Shown here piece by piece: positions 40,001 through 48,148 of a DNA stretch of 64,000 nucleotides (positions are counted from its first letter, which is position 1; each line of letters opens with the position of its first letter). The position numbers were made by a program, and so were the translations under genes. The notes below the pieces were generated by a model. It did no database searches and was not told where the DNA came from. It was given only the letters and a program-made list of their open reading frames with translations. Origin of the DNA: Polaromonas sp. (lineage in GTDB: Bacteria; Pseudomonadota; Gammaproteobacteria; Burkholderiales; Burkholderiaceae_C); assembly GCA_028292745.1 (NCBI GenBank), contig JAQGLT010000129.1, positions 1-64,000 of the forward strand, read 5' to 3'.

Positions 40001-41848
40001 CGTACTGCCAAAGTTGTTCAGGTAATTGGCTACTCCGCTGGTGGTAAAGGCGGGCGCCCCGGCCGGAAATGCACTTGACCCACCGGCTGCATTGAGCGGA
40101 TCTGTGACAAAAACGCCAGTCGTGGCATCCCACTCTGCCTGCGCATTGGATTGGAGAACGCCAGCGGTGTCGCGATATTGTGGTCCCAAAAACTTCATGG
40201 GTGCCCGCAGCACACCACCATAGCGGCCATTGCCGTTTTCAAGGGCATATCCGAAAGCGGATACCCGCACGCCTTCGGCTCTGGTTTGTAGTTCACCAAT
40301 AGGCTTGTAAACACCGGAGCTTGCCGTTTCATTGGGATAGCGCTTGCAAAAACGCACGCCATCCGAGCCTTGCCGGGTTGGGCCTTCGGCGTTGTCACAC
40401 ACCTGAACATAGGCTTTCATCTTGGCTGGCGAAGTCCCATTGGTGTAAGCCTTGTAGCCAGTGCCAACACTGGATTGGTACCAGGTTGGAATTTCCTGAT
40501 AGTAGTTGTAAAGAGGCGTGACGGTGTATGCCTTGTATTGAGCTACACGAGTGTAAAGTCGGTAGGTTTGAATGTTTAGGCTTGTCCCACTCCCTCCGTC
40601 GGGACACTTGTCATTTGAAGAATTAATACGGAGGCGAATATTTGTGACATTGGAGCCAGAACCAGAACGACAAACGCGATGGCTTATGTTGTCGGATGGT
40701 GTTCCATTAGCAGCGTTACCCAAGTTCGAGGAATTGAGTTCTGCCTGGATGCCCTCGTAATAGGCTGTTCCATGGGATCCTGTGTTGGCTTGCCAGATAT
40801 AGCTCTGGATGCTGATGTCTGGCGCGTCGGCCGGTGGTATGGCGCTCGTTAATTGCCCGGTCGGGGTATAGATATAGGTCGCTGGATTTTCGCCCATGCG
40901 CTGCGGCGTGTTGAATGTGCCGGTGATGACTGCCATGTTGCGCGGCGTCGGGCTTACCGCTTCTGGCACGAGGGTTCCTGCCACCGGGTCAGTCCCCGTG
41001 GGCATGATGGTTGTCGTGGCTTCGGGGACGCTGCGAACCCATTGTTTGCTGCCTGCGGGGTCAAGCACATAGGTGGTCGAGGCTGTGTTGGTAGGCGTAA
41101 AGGGAAAGTATTGCGTCGTGACATTGCCGCTCAGATTGGGAACAAGCGGCGCAAAAATATTGGTATTTCCTGGCGTAGCGCAGCTATCGCCGCTTGCTGC
41201 ATTTCCGACGAAGAGCAGATCGTTACAAGAGTTGAAATAGACCGTGCCACTGTAATTGGTTGTCGCACCAGGGGTAATGAATTGAGGTGTTACTTTTCCG
41301 ACCAGAGCGGAAGCTACCTGTTTTTGGGGGAAATAGGAAGTATCGCGAAAACTAAAGTTGGAAGGAAGGTAAGTTCTTCCCAAGACGGTTTTATTGGCAG
41401 CATCCAGCGCACGATTCCCGCCTGTGAGCGCAAAGCGCAGCAGGTCAATCGAAGAGGTGGCTGCATAGTTCAGTACATTGCCGCTATAGCCCGTGCCGAC
41501 GCCTGGTGTGTTGCAGTATTTACTACTGTCCACGGAACCTGTGCGCCGAAAGTATTCGCCCTTTAGTTGGCTAGTGTCATTGGCATCGAAGTATTCATAG
41601 CAGCTTTTCGGGTCCCAGTAGCCCAGGTATTCCACCGAGTGGTCATAACTGCCCGCACGGTAGGCCGCGCCTGCCGTTGGAAACTCAACCGACAGCGCCA
41701 GCGCAATGTTCACGGCCTGCGCCGTGACTGTCAGAGGCCCAAGACTCAGATCGACTGAAGGGATGGCTGTGGTTTGCGCCCCGCTGCCCACCATCATCAC
41801 TGCTGCCGCGCAATAGGTGCCCCACGAAAGTGATTTTTTGAGGTTCAT
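37067..41848 (-). CDS. pilY1: PilY1/PilC-type pilus biogenesis protein
   Basis: 1593 aa; C-terminal propeller hallmark TVYVGANDGMLHALRASDGKELFAYVPLAVAKNLNKLTNPAYQHLPFVDGIPEVGEA...WRTVLVSGMGGGAQGIFALDVTNP. Confidence 0.92.
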   Translation of the reverse strand: MNLKKSLSWGTYCAAAVMMVGSGAQTTAIPSVDLSLGPLTVTAQAVNIALALSVEFPTAGAAYRAGSYDHSVEYLGYWDPKSCYEYFDANDTSQLKGEYFRRTGSVDSSKYCNTPGVGTGYSGNVLNYAATSSIDLLRFALTGGNRALDAANKTVLGRTYLPSNFSFRDTSYFPQKQVASALVGKVTPQFITPGATTNYSGTVYFNSCNDLLFVGNAASGDSCATPGNTNIFAPLVPNLSGNVTTQYFPFTPTNTASTTYVLDPAGSKQWVRSVPEATTTIMPTGTDPVAGTLVPEAVSPTPRNMAVITGTFNTPQRMGENPATYIYTPTGQLTSAIPPADAPDISIQSYIWQANTGSHGTAYYEGIQAELNSSNLGNAANGTPSDNISHRVCRSGSGSNVTNIRLRINSSNDKCPDGGSGTSLNIQTYRLYTRVAQYKAYTVTPLYNYYQEIPTWYQSSVGTGYKAYTNGTSPAKMKAYVQVCDNAEGPTRQGSDGVRFCKRYPNETASSGVYKPIGELQTRAEGVRVSAFGYALENGNGRYGGVLRAPMKFLGPQYRDTAGVLQSNAQAEWDATTGVFVTDPLNAAGGSSAFPAGAPAFTTSGVANYLNNFGSTGIYKSNDPVGELYYETLRYFQGLQPTDAAVANLTAASMYDNFPIYKTWTDPIQNGCQRRNFILTIGDVNSHYDKQLPGHGTNGVSETTTDPTRTALAIPGSATKTFSAVEWAKLLTGFETGANYSYIDALGRDQNTLGNPNVVSGNTGLSTKTTGSQSSAYYWAGAAYWANTQPIREDSITIDGKTQSLKETRVKTFTIDVDEGGNGSIDSNTRGIKPRNSSFFLAGKYGWFNDANDDGNPFKTSGGQTNNKEWEDPSLANVPDGYALASQAQRMIAGIRKFFASASVQSGSVSVSSLSSQRFSSSSPSGDLFASRFDSHDWSGTVIKSSLALNTTTQTIDAQQNVAWDAGAILTTGSTMAESVTAADPYIKPVDRKIFTYRRDATGNPGIAFTAANLGQFDTAMQDALNADPITGVADSLGALRLSYLRGDRTQEGADTNAFRRRSSLMGDIINSGPIYKKEADSSLAGDSSYLTFSKSVASRTATVYVGANDGMLHALRASDGKELFAYVPLAVAKNLNKLTNPAYQHLPFVDGIPEVGEAKLGTDWRTVLVSGMGGGAQGIFALDVTNPDAFEDGSTDAGKALFEFTDQDDPMMGNVLAQPKIVKLKIPSTTTGGAPSYKWFVAVGSGYNNYVNDGSGRYSTTGDQALFLLSLDKAAGAAWAEGTNYFKIVVPAASTATANSLANPGFGMGDLGEVKTMYAGDLQGQLWKFDFSEGLSSANISGNKLLKVVNGVKKPLFTAKTSAGVAQPITTTPLVTTAQRSGVMVVFGTGKFVEQNDAASSGTQSIYSVWDNSGIASTDYGLTRSSLQQQTAAESSSAVNITATAVTLGTASGEKRGAYFDLPNGRERIAVNGAQGLNTVTFNSMVPSGDCSGDGIGRTYTLNPVTLANSSTIALDNGIGLSSPPNYISLEDNTYSIRRADGVRKYKISNTVVNTGTQLTSAGNVRTQTIKVPDAYITSGRISWREVRSFND

Positions 41849-41851
41849 TTT

Positions 41852-42490
41852 TTAACACTTGAGGTTGGGGCTGGGCTTAAAGATCACGCTTTGCAGCATG
41901 ACCTGGGTTTGCTGATTCAGGCCATAACCCATAGCACTGACCAAAAATGCTTTGTGACCGGTGCAGCCGCCTTGAATGGGGTTATATGCAATGGTCTCAA
42001 CGATGTAGCGGGGTAACTGGGCGGGCAGCGCGCTGCTTCCGGTCGAGAACCCGCTGTTGCGTCCCGTGTATTCGCCTAGGGTAACGTAGCGTCGGGATGT
42101 ACCGGTTTCCTCAAAATCAACTGACTTGTAGAGGGGCGTGGTGCTTGTGTTGGTGTTGCACAGTCCCCGGCTGTCTGCGGTGATGCCGCAACCCTCGACA
42201 AACAATTGCAGCGTGCGGCTGTCCATTTCGTCAGCGCGACTATTGGCAGCTGCATTAGGCCCCATGATGTCCATTTCGGCATCGCCCAGCGCGGCCTCGG
42301 CGGCCTGGAAGGCGATTTGCCTGTCCCGGTCGTTGCGCGCCGATTTTTCGCCGAGCAGGGTCAGGCGTGCGCCAAATGCGGCCAGCATAAAAATAGCACT
42401 GAGCATAATTAGCACGATGATCAGTGACAGGCCTTTCTGGCCAGAATGTTGCGCGCAAGAAATACGTAAAGCGATGGCCATGGCGATCAA
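41852..42490 (-). CDS. pilX: PilX-like minor pilin assembly protein
   Basis: KGLSLIIVLIMLSAIFMLAAFGARLTLLGEKSARNDRDRQIAFQAAEAALGDAE. Confidence 0.85.
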   Translation of the reverse strand: MIAMAIALRISCAQHSGQKGLSLIIVLIMLSAIFMLAAFGARLTLLGEKSARNDRDRQIAFQAAEAALGDAEMDIMGPNAAANSRADEMDSRTLQLFVEGCGITADSRGLCNTNTSTTPLYKSVDFEETGTSRRYVTLGEYTGRNSGFSTGSSALPAQLPRYIVETIAYNPIQGGCTGHKAFLVSAMGYGLNQQTQVMLQSVIFKPSPNLKC

Positions 42491-43431
42491 TCTTGAGGGT
42501 TGCGCAACTTGAACGTAGCGTTGAAAACGCGCCGCAGGCGGCCATCATTTGGTGGCGTGAATTTCAAACCTGTTTCCGTGCTGTTGCCGGTGAATTCCTT
42601 ACCTAGAGGGTAAAGATCGTTCTCGGTTGTCGTGGCTGATTGAGCTTGGCCGCTGCCCACATCTCCGCGAATCACCAGCCCGACACGCACGGCAACCACC
42701 TTAACCCAGTCGGCGGCGGCAACGCTTTGGCCGCTAACCCATTGCCTGGGGACGCTGTCGCCATTAGTGTCCAGGCCGTACATGACCTGGAAGGTTTCCA
42801 CGCCCTTGAGGATGGGTTGCGTATTGCGGGTCAGGGTGGTTGCTGCAGGGCTTCCGCGAGAAATGCACTGCAGCGATGGCTCGCCTGTGCTGTCGTTCGC
42901 AACCCAGAACAGGCTGAGGGCCACATCATCGGCATTCAGCGGGTAATTTTGGGCCACACCCTGGCAGTCGATCATCGAGCCGTCAGGGTTCGATGCATCG
43001 GTGGCCAGACTGGCGCCGTGAAAGCGAAAAGCCAGGGTGTCGCTCAGGTTGACCCCGCCGTTGTTGGTGACACCATCGTCCGTGATAGTGCCGGGGGTGG
43101 CTACTTTGGCATTGTTGAAGCCGCGCACGGTAGGAAATGAGGTCGACGCGAAACGCCGGCTGTTGTCACGTCCCGACCCGTCGCGCTGGGCATAGTTTTG
43201 ATAGCCCGCCAAACGTGCGGCCTGACCGATGACCTCCAGGGCAAAGCGGCCGCTGTCCTGAAGTTCCTGTCCCGCGTCCACGGTTCTATAACTGGAAACC
43301 GTGACTGAATAAAGTGCGGTCGCAGCCAGGGTGATGAGGCTCGCTAGAACCAGTGAAACCAGCAGTTCCACCAAGGTGAGTCCGCGCTGACCCTGGCCAG
43401 GGATGCTGGGGCGAAGAACGACTGGCATCAT
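42487..43431 (-). CDS. pilW: PilW-like minor pilin assembly protein
   Basis: QRGLTLVELLVSLVLASLITLAATALYSVTVSSYRTVDAGQELQDSGRFALE; PilX/PilV context. Confidence 0.88.
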   Translation of the reverse strand: MMPVVLRPSIPGQGQRGLTLVELLVSLVLASLITLAATALYSVTVSSYRTVDAGQELQDSGRFALEVIGQAARLAGYQNYAQRDGSGRDNSRRFASTSFPTVRGFNNAKVATPGTITDDGVTNNGGVNLSDTLAFRFHGASLATDASNPDGSMIDCQGVAQNYPLNADDVALSLFWVANDSTGEPSLQCISRGSPAATTLTRNTQPILKGVETFQVMYGLDTNGDSVPRQWVSGQSVAAADWVKVVAVRVGLVIRGDVGSGQAQSATTTENDLYPLGKEFTGNSTETGLKFTPPNDGRLRRVFNATFKLRNPQD

Positions 43432-44045
43432 GGAGCGACCACAAAATCTTTTTGATTGCCAAAAATGGTAATGACGATGCGTGGACGGTCATCCTCTGCG
43501 ATGGCTTGCATCAATTTGTCATTTTTGGCTGTCTTGGCTGACCATCCCAGCTTAATCATGAGCATGTCTCCCTGGTTGTCGCAAGTCCAGTGGTAAAGCC
43601 CTGCGCCTGCGCCGGAGGTGTCTTTAGGGGCACTATCGCGGCATACGACGGCACGGCCTGCAGGAAGATTGGTAGTGACCTGGTTTTTCCATTCATTGAG
43701 CATGTAGGCTGTCAATTGCGCAGGCGTACATGCGGCAGAGGTGCCTTTGCACTCTGTGATATTGGCGGTACTGGTCACACTGGTGTCTAGAGCGCTGAAA
43801 CTGGTGATGCCTTCAGAAGCGGATATCGTGGCAGATGGCACCATCTGCACAATTTCCTCGTAATCCCGTGCGAGTTGGGTAGCGGTTGCTGCCTGGGAAG
43901 TAAACTGGCTGCTGCGCAAAGTTGCTAGTTGCAGACCTGCAGTTCCGAGTACTCCAATGGCAAAAATAACCAATGAAACCAAAATTTCAATTAGAGCAAA
44001 ACCTTGGTCTTTTTGAGAAAAGATTGACCTGCTAAATTTTTGCAT
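43428..44045 (-). CDS. pilV: PilV-like minor pilin
   Basis: DQGFALIEILVSLVIFAIGVLGTAGLQLATLRSSQ. Confidence 0.88.
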   Translation of the reverse strand: MQKFSRSIFSQKDQGFALIEILVSLVIFAIGVLGTAGLQLATLRSSQFTSQAATATQLARDYEEIVQMVPSATISASEGITSFSALDTSVTSTANITECKGTSAACTPAQLTAYMLNEWKNQVTTNLPAGRAVVCRDSAPKDTSGAGAGLYHWTCDNQGDMLMIKLGWSAKTAKNDKLMQAIAEDDRPRIVITIFGNQKDFVVAP

Positions 44046-44147
44046 GGCCGAAGTGTAACGGGCAGTTTCTACCGTTAAGACTTGCTCCGACAGGAGGTCG
44101 ACAATTCCTGACAGGCGTAGTCCTTTGATTGCTTATTGGCCAGCGGC

Positions 44148-44597
44148 CTAGCGTCCCACCTCATCCACCAGCGTCTTGAACTCGTCAATATCTTCAAAAC
44201 TGCGATAGACGCTGGCAAAGCGGATGTAGGCGATCTTGTCGAGCTTTTTCAACTCCAGCATGACCAATTCGCCCAGGCGGCTTGATGCCACTTCGCGCAT
44301 GCCGAGGCTCAGCAGCCTTTCTTCGATCTGCTCCACTGCCGCATCGATCTGCGCCGTGCTGACCGGGCGTTTGCGCAAGGCCAGAGTCATTGAACCCAAA
44401 ATCTTGCTGCGCTCGTAATTGGTGCGCCGGCCATCTTTCTTGACAATGGACGGAAAGCTGACATCCGGCCGCTCGTAGGTGGTAAAGCGCTTTTCACACG
44501 CGCCACACTGGCGGCGGCGGCGTATGAACTCGGCGTCCTCTGAAATCCGCGTTTCGATAACCTGGGTTTCAAGGTGGCCGCAAAAAGGACACTTCAT
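44148..44597 (-). CDS. nrdR: transcriptional repressor NrdR
   Basis: [43 protein letters not shown]. Confidence 0.96.
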   Translation of the reverse strand: MKCPFCGHLETQVIETRISEDAEFIRRRRQCGACEKRFTTYERPDVSFPSIVKKDGRRTNYERSKILGSMTLALRKRPVSTAQIDAAVEQIEERLLSLGMREVASSRLGELVMLELKKLDKIAYIRFASVYRSFEDIDEFKTLVDEVGR

Positions 44598-44618
44598 AAG
44601 TCCTCCAGGCAAATTTCT

Positions 44619-44677
44619 AAGCGTTTCAGGCCGCTAGCGCAATAGGGGACAGCGCAAGCAGCTATCAAATCAATAGC
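44619..44677 (+). repeat. family A palindromic element
   Basis: AAGCGTTTCAGGCCGCTAGCGCAATAGGGGACAGCGCAAGCAGCTATCAAATCAATAGC. Confidence 0.7.
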
Positions 44678-44697
44678 TGCTGCGCCATGCATCGCGT

Positions 44698-45942
44698 TCA
44701 GCCGTAAACCGGGAATCGGCTGGTCAACGCATGTACCTTGGCCCGAACCGCTTCAATGTTGGCCGCATCGTGCGGGTTGTCCAGCACGTCGGCCACCAGG
44801 TTGGCCGTTATGCGTGCTTCCTCATCCTTGAAGCCGCGCGTGGTCATGGCGGGGGTGCCGATCCGCACGCCACTGGTCACCATCGGTTTTTCCGGGTCGT
44901 TTGGAATCGCGTTCTTGTTGATGGTCATGTGGGCACTGCCCAGCACGGCTTCTGCTTCCTTGCCGGTAATGCCCTTGGCGCGCAAGTCCACCAGCATGAG
45001 GTGGCTTTCAGTGCGGCCGCTGACAATGCGCAGGCCGCGTTGCGTCAGTGTGTCCGCCACAATTTGCGCATTTTTCAATACTTGTTGCTGGTAGACCTTG
45101 AATTCCGGCGACAGCGCTTCCTTGAAGGCAATGGCTTTCGCGGCGATCACATGCATCAGTGGGCCGCCTTGCAGTCCAGGAAAAATGGCGCTGTTGATGG
45201 CTTTCTCGTGCTGCGACTTCATCAGAATGATGCCGCCGCGTGGTCCACGCAAGCTCTTGTGCGTGGTTGAGGTCACGATGTCGGCATGCGGGACGGGGTT
45301 GGGGTAGACGCCGGCGGCCACCAAGCCCGCATAGTGCGCAATATCGACCATGAAAATTGCACCGACAGCTGTGGCTACCTTGGCAAAACGCTCAAAGTCG
45401 ATCTGCAGTGAATAAGCCGAGGCGCCTGCAATGATCAGCTTGGGCTTGCTTTCATGCGCTTTGCGCTCCATTTCGTCGTAGTCGATTTCTTCCTTGGCAT
45501 TGAGACCGTAGGAGATGACGTTGAACCATTTGCCGCTCATGTTGAGCGCCATGCCGTGCGTCAAGTGGCCGCCTTCGGCAAGCGACATACCCATGATGGT
45601 ATCGCCGGGCTTAAGAAAGGCGAGAAAGACGGCTTCGTTGGCGGAAGCGCCGCAATGGGGTTGCACGTTGGCCGCTTCTGCGCCAAAGATCTGTTTGATG
45701 CGATCAATGGCCAGCTGTTCGGCCACGTCCACATGTTCGCAGCCACCATAGTAGCGGCGGCCTGGATACCCCTCTGCATACTTATTGGTGAGCTGCGAGC
45801 CTTGTGCCGCCATGACGGCGGGCGAGGCATAGTTTTCACTCGCAATCAGCTCGATATGGTGCTCTTGCCGGGCATTTTCTGCTTGAATGGCCGCAAAAAT
45901 TTCTGGGTCTGTCTGTTCAATGAGGATGTGGCTAGAGTACAT
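44698..45942 (-). CDS. glyA: serine hydroxymethyltransferase
   Basis: [63 protein letters not shown]. Confidence 0.97.
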   Translation of the reverse strand: MYSSHILIEQTDPEIFAAIQAENARQEHHIELIASENYASPAVMAAQGSQLTNKYAEGYPGRRYYGGCEHVDVAEQLAIDRIKQIFGAEAANVQPHCGASANEAVFLAFLKPGDTIMGMSLAEGGHLTHGMALNMSGKWFNVISYGLNAKEEIDYDEMERKAHESKPKLIIAGASAYSLQIDFERFAKVATAVGAIFMVDIAHYAGLVAAGVYPNPVPHADIVTSTTHKSLRGPRGGIILMKSQHEKAINSAIFPGLQGGPLMHVIAAKAIAFKEALSPEFKVYQQQVLKNAQIVADTLTQRGLRIVSGRTESHLMLVDLRAKGITGKEAEAVLGSAHMTINKNAIPNDPEKPMVTSGVRIGTPAMTTRGFKDEEARITANLVADVLDNPHDAANIEAVRAKVHALTSRFPVYG

Positions 45943-46005
45943 GGCAGTCCTTCAAGACTTTGGTTCCTTGTCCTTTGGCTTGGGCAAAGCAAAGGAAGCA
46001 AGGGC

Positions 46006-46131
46006 TGCCCAGGCGAACGGCTGAACGCTTACTGGTCAAATGACCGGAAACGGTGCGCTTCCCCGTGGTGTCCCACGTCCGCCATCAATGGCTGAAAAAC
46101 CATGAAGCCTATCGCCAGTTGCGCACCGCGC
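46006..46131 (-). ncRNA. probable ZTP (pfl-motif) riboswitch in the glyA 5' UTR
   Basis: Minus strand reads GCGCGGTGCGCAACTGGCGATAGG...GGACACCACGGGGAAGCGCACC...GCCGTTCGCCTGGGCAG, matching conserved ACUGGCG, CCACGGGGAAGCG and GCCGUUCGCCUGGGCA segments of the pfl motif, directly upstream of glyA. Confidence 0.82.
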
Positions 46132-46163
46132 TAGTGTAGCGTAGGCGGGTTTCCGGATATTCG

Positions 46164-47066
46164 TCAGGACTGGCCCAGCAGCGCCACACTTTCGGTCGAA
46201 TTTTCGCCCGCTTCCTGAATCGAACGCTGCGCAGGTAATGGCAGCGGAGTCCTTTGCGATGGAACTGGGGTTGCAACATTGCGCGAAGTAGGGGGCCGCT
46301 TGCCATCAACGACGGCCAGCAGGCGGGCATGCTCAGCCATGACCTTGCCTGCATACCCGCCATCGCTTTCCAGATTGGCTGCGCCTACATAGTGTTTCAA
46401 GCCACCTTCGATCGAGCCGGCGCGATGGATGCACTCCTGAAGCACTTTCACGCCAACCCGCAAGTTGGTCACAGGGTCGAAAGCCGCCAACTGGCCGCCG
46501 ACGGTTGCATATTTGTCATGATGCACCCGTGTCATCACCTGCATCAGGCCCTGCGCGCCAACCGGACTTTGAGCAAATGGATTGAAGCCTGATTCGACGG
46601 CCATGATGGCCAGGATGAGGGTAGGGTCCAGTTTGACGTTGCGACCAATATCAAAAGCTTCCGCCACCACTGCGCCGATAGGCTCTAGCGCCACGGAATA
46701 TTTTTTGCTGATCCACGCGGCCACTGCAGCCTGTTGCGTGGACAAAAGCCTAGGTTTCGGAGCTACAGGCTGTTCCACCCTGACAACTTCAGTCGGGGCA
46801 ACTATGGCAGCGGGAACTTCAGCAACGCGGCGTTTCTGCAACCAGGTCATGAGCTTCATCTCCCCGGCGTCACGCAAGTCAGGTCGCGCTGTCAAGGCAA
46901 TCGCAGAGAACACGACGGCAAGCCCCACAAGCGCAAAACTGCTATGGGTGACCTGAAAAAAACCTTGGGCAATATCTTCTGCCACCGTTGCAAGGTGGCT
47001 TTGTGCATTTCTTAAAAATGCGCGGGTGTTGGAATTGACGCTTTTGTCGATGACCAGTACTGTCAT
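46164..47066 (-). CDS. lytic transglycosylase (SLT domain)
   Basis: LDPTLILAIMAVESGFNPFAQSPVGAQGLMQVM; NLRVGVKVLQECI; start at MTVLVIDKSV. Confidence 0.88.
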   Translation of the reverse strand: MTVLVIDKSVNSNTRAFLRNAQSHLATVAEDIAQGFFQVTHSSFALVGLAVVFSAIALTARPDLRDAGEMKLMTWLQKRRVAEVPAAIVAPTEVVRVEQPVAPKPRLLSTQQAAVAAWISKKYSVALEPIGAVVAEAFDIGRNVKLDPTLILAIMAVESGFNPFAQSPVGAQGLMQVMTRVHHDKYATVGGQLAAFDPVTNLRVGVKVLQECIHRAGSIEGGLKHYVGAANLESDGGYAGKVMAEHARLLAVVDGKRPPTSRNVATPVPSQRTPLPLPAQRSIQEAGENSTESVALLGQS

Positions 47067-47258
47067 AGCACTCCTTTCTTTGCATGCGGTCCACTCTGAG
47101 GCCGCGCAGGCTTTGATTGGTTCGCCAGTCAACCACTTAAAAAACCACGTGATTGTTGACGCTCGTTGAGCTTGCCGAGGACGGCATGAAGTTCGGGTAT
47201 CCCCTAGTTTTGACAAACTTGGCGCATTCTAGTGGTCTGCTAAATAACCTGTCAATAT

Positions 47259-47276
47259 TAACAAAACCGTTTGTTA
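47259..47276. promoter_or_regulatory. dyad TAACAAA-ACCG-TTTGTTA in AT-rich intergenic DNA
   Basis: Perfect 7-bp arms, 4-nt spacer; candidate operator. Confidence 0.35.
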
Positions 47277-47490
47277 TATTAAAAACTATACAAGGAAGGT
47301 GATTTTTCGATGAAAAATGACTAACTTCACGCTTCCCAGGTTTTAATTTCAGGCTTTTCTTTAGGTAACGCTTGAAGCATCCAGTTAAATGAAAACCTTT
47401 GTAAGCCTTGGCATGCCGATTTTTAACGCTTCGTGGCTATGCAATGATCCGAGCAGACTGGCGCCAAAGTAAAAATAAAAGGAAACATCA

Positions 47491-47541
47491 ATGGCAGGCC
47501 CTACTGCAATTGAAAAATTAGGCTTGCTCGTATGGCTTTAG
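47491..47541 (+). CDS. candidate 16-codon small ORF (MAGPTAIEKLGLLVWL)
   Basis: ATG preceded by AAAAGGAAA with good Shine-Dalgarno spacing; stop TAG immediately before a stem-loop array. Confidence 0.4.
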   Translation: MAGPTAIEKLGLLVWL

Positions 47542-47558
47542 GGGTCTAACCTGCAGTT

Positions 47559-47717
47559 GTCCAACTCATTGGACATCAACCGGGTAACCAAGCCCGGCAA
47601 AACTGGAAGCAATCTCTTGCTTCCATCGCACCTCGAGACGATTAATCTCTCGTTTGCGAAGCCCGATGGCATGGTATTAATGCCGCCATCCGCCCCGGTC
47701 GGTTCAACTGACCGGGG
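47559..47717 (+). ncRNA. candidate structured RNA: six consecutive stem-loops, the last terminator-like
   Basis: GTCCAA-CTCA-TTGGAC; CCGGG-N8-CCCGG; TGGAAGCAA-TCTC-TTGCTTCCA; CGAGA-N9-TCTCG; GATGGC-N14-GCCATC; CCCCGGTCGG-TTCAA-CTGACCGGGG followed by TTCTTT (with one G.U). Confidence 0.6.
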
Positions 47718-48148
47718 TTCTTTATGGCTGCTGTGCAGGCGACTCCCTAAAGAGATTGAAAGTGCTCTATATATAGATGAGCTTTCAGGTGTCCTGTCAT
47801 TTCCCATGGGTTGTCTTTGGGAGATGTTGACAAACTTTTTCCCCCTCCAGCCGATTGGCTTAATTGCACCAAATAAGACGCGTTGCGCCTTCATGCAACT
47901 GCAAAACCTCGTCCTGCCCAACTTAATTTGGCATTGCGTTAAAAACAGCGAAAATAGAGGCATTGCTTTAATTTTTAAAGCCATGGGTCGTCGGGCCTTG
48001 CAAGCCATGACCTCCATTTCCTTAGCTGCCAGATCCCCTGTTTGTCGTCTGCCATGCCAAAAATGCTGGCAGGCACGCCAGTTAGGTTTTGCATCCCGGC
48101 GCGGGCACTACTGTCCGAAGCTGCTTTTTTCCGAAACGATTTTTATAT

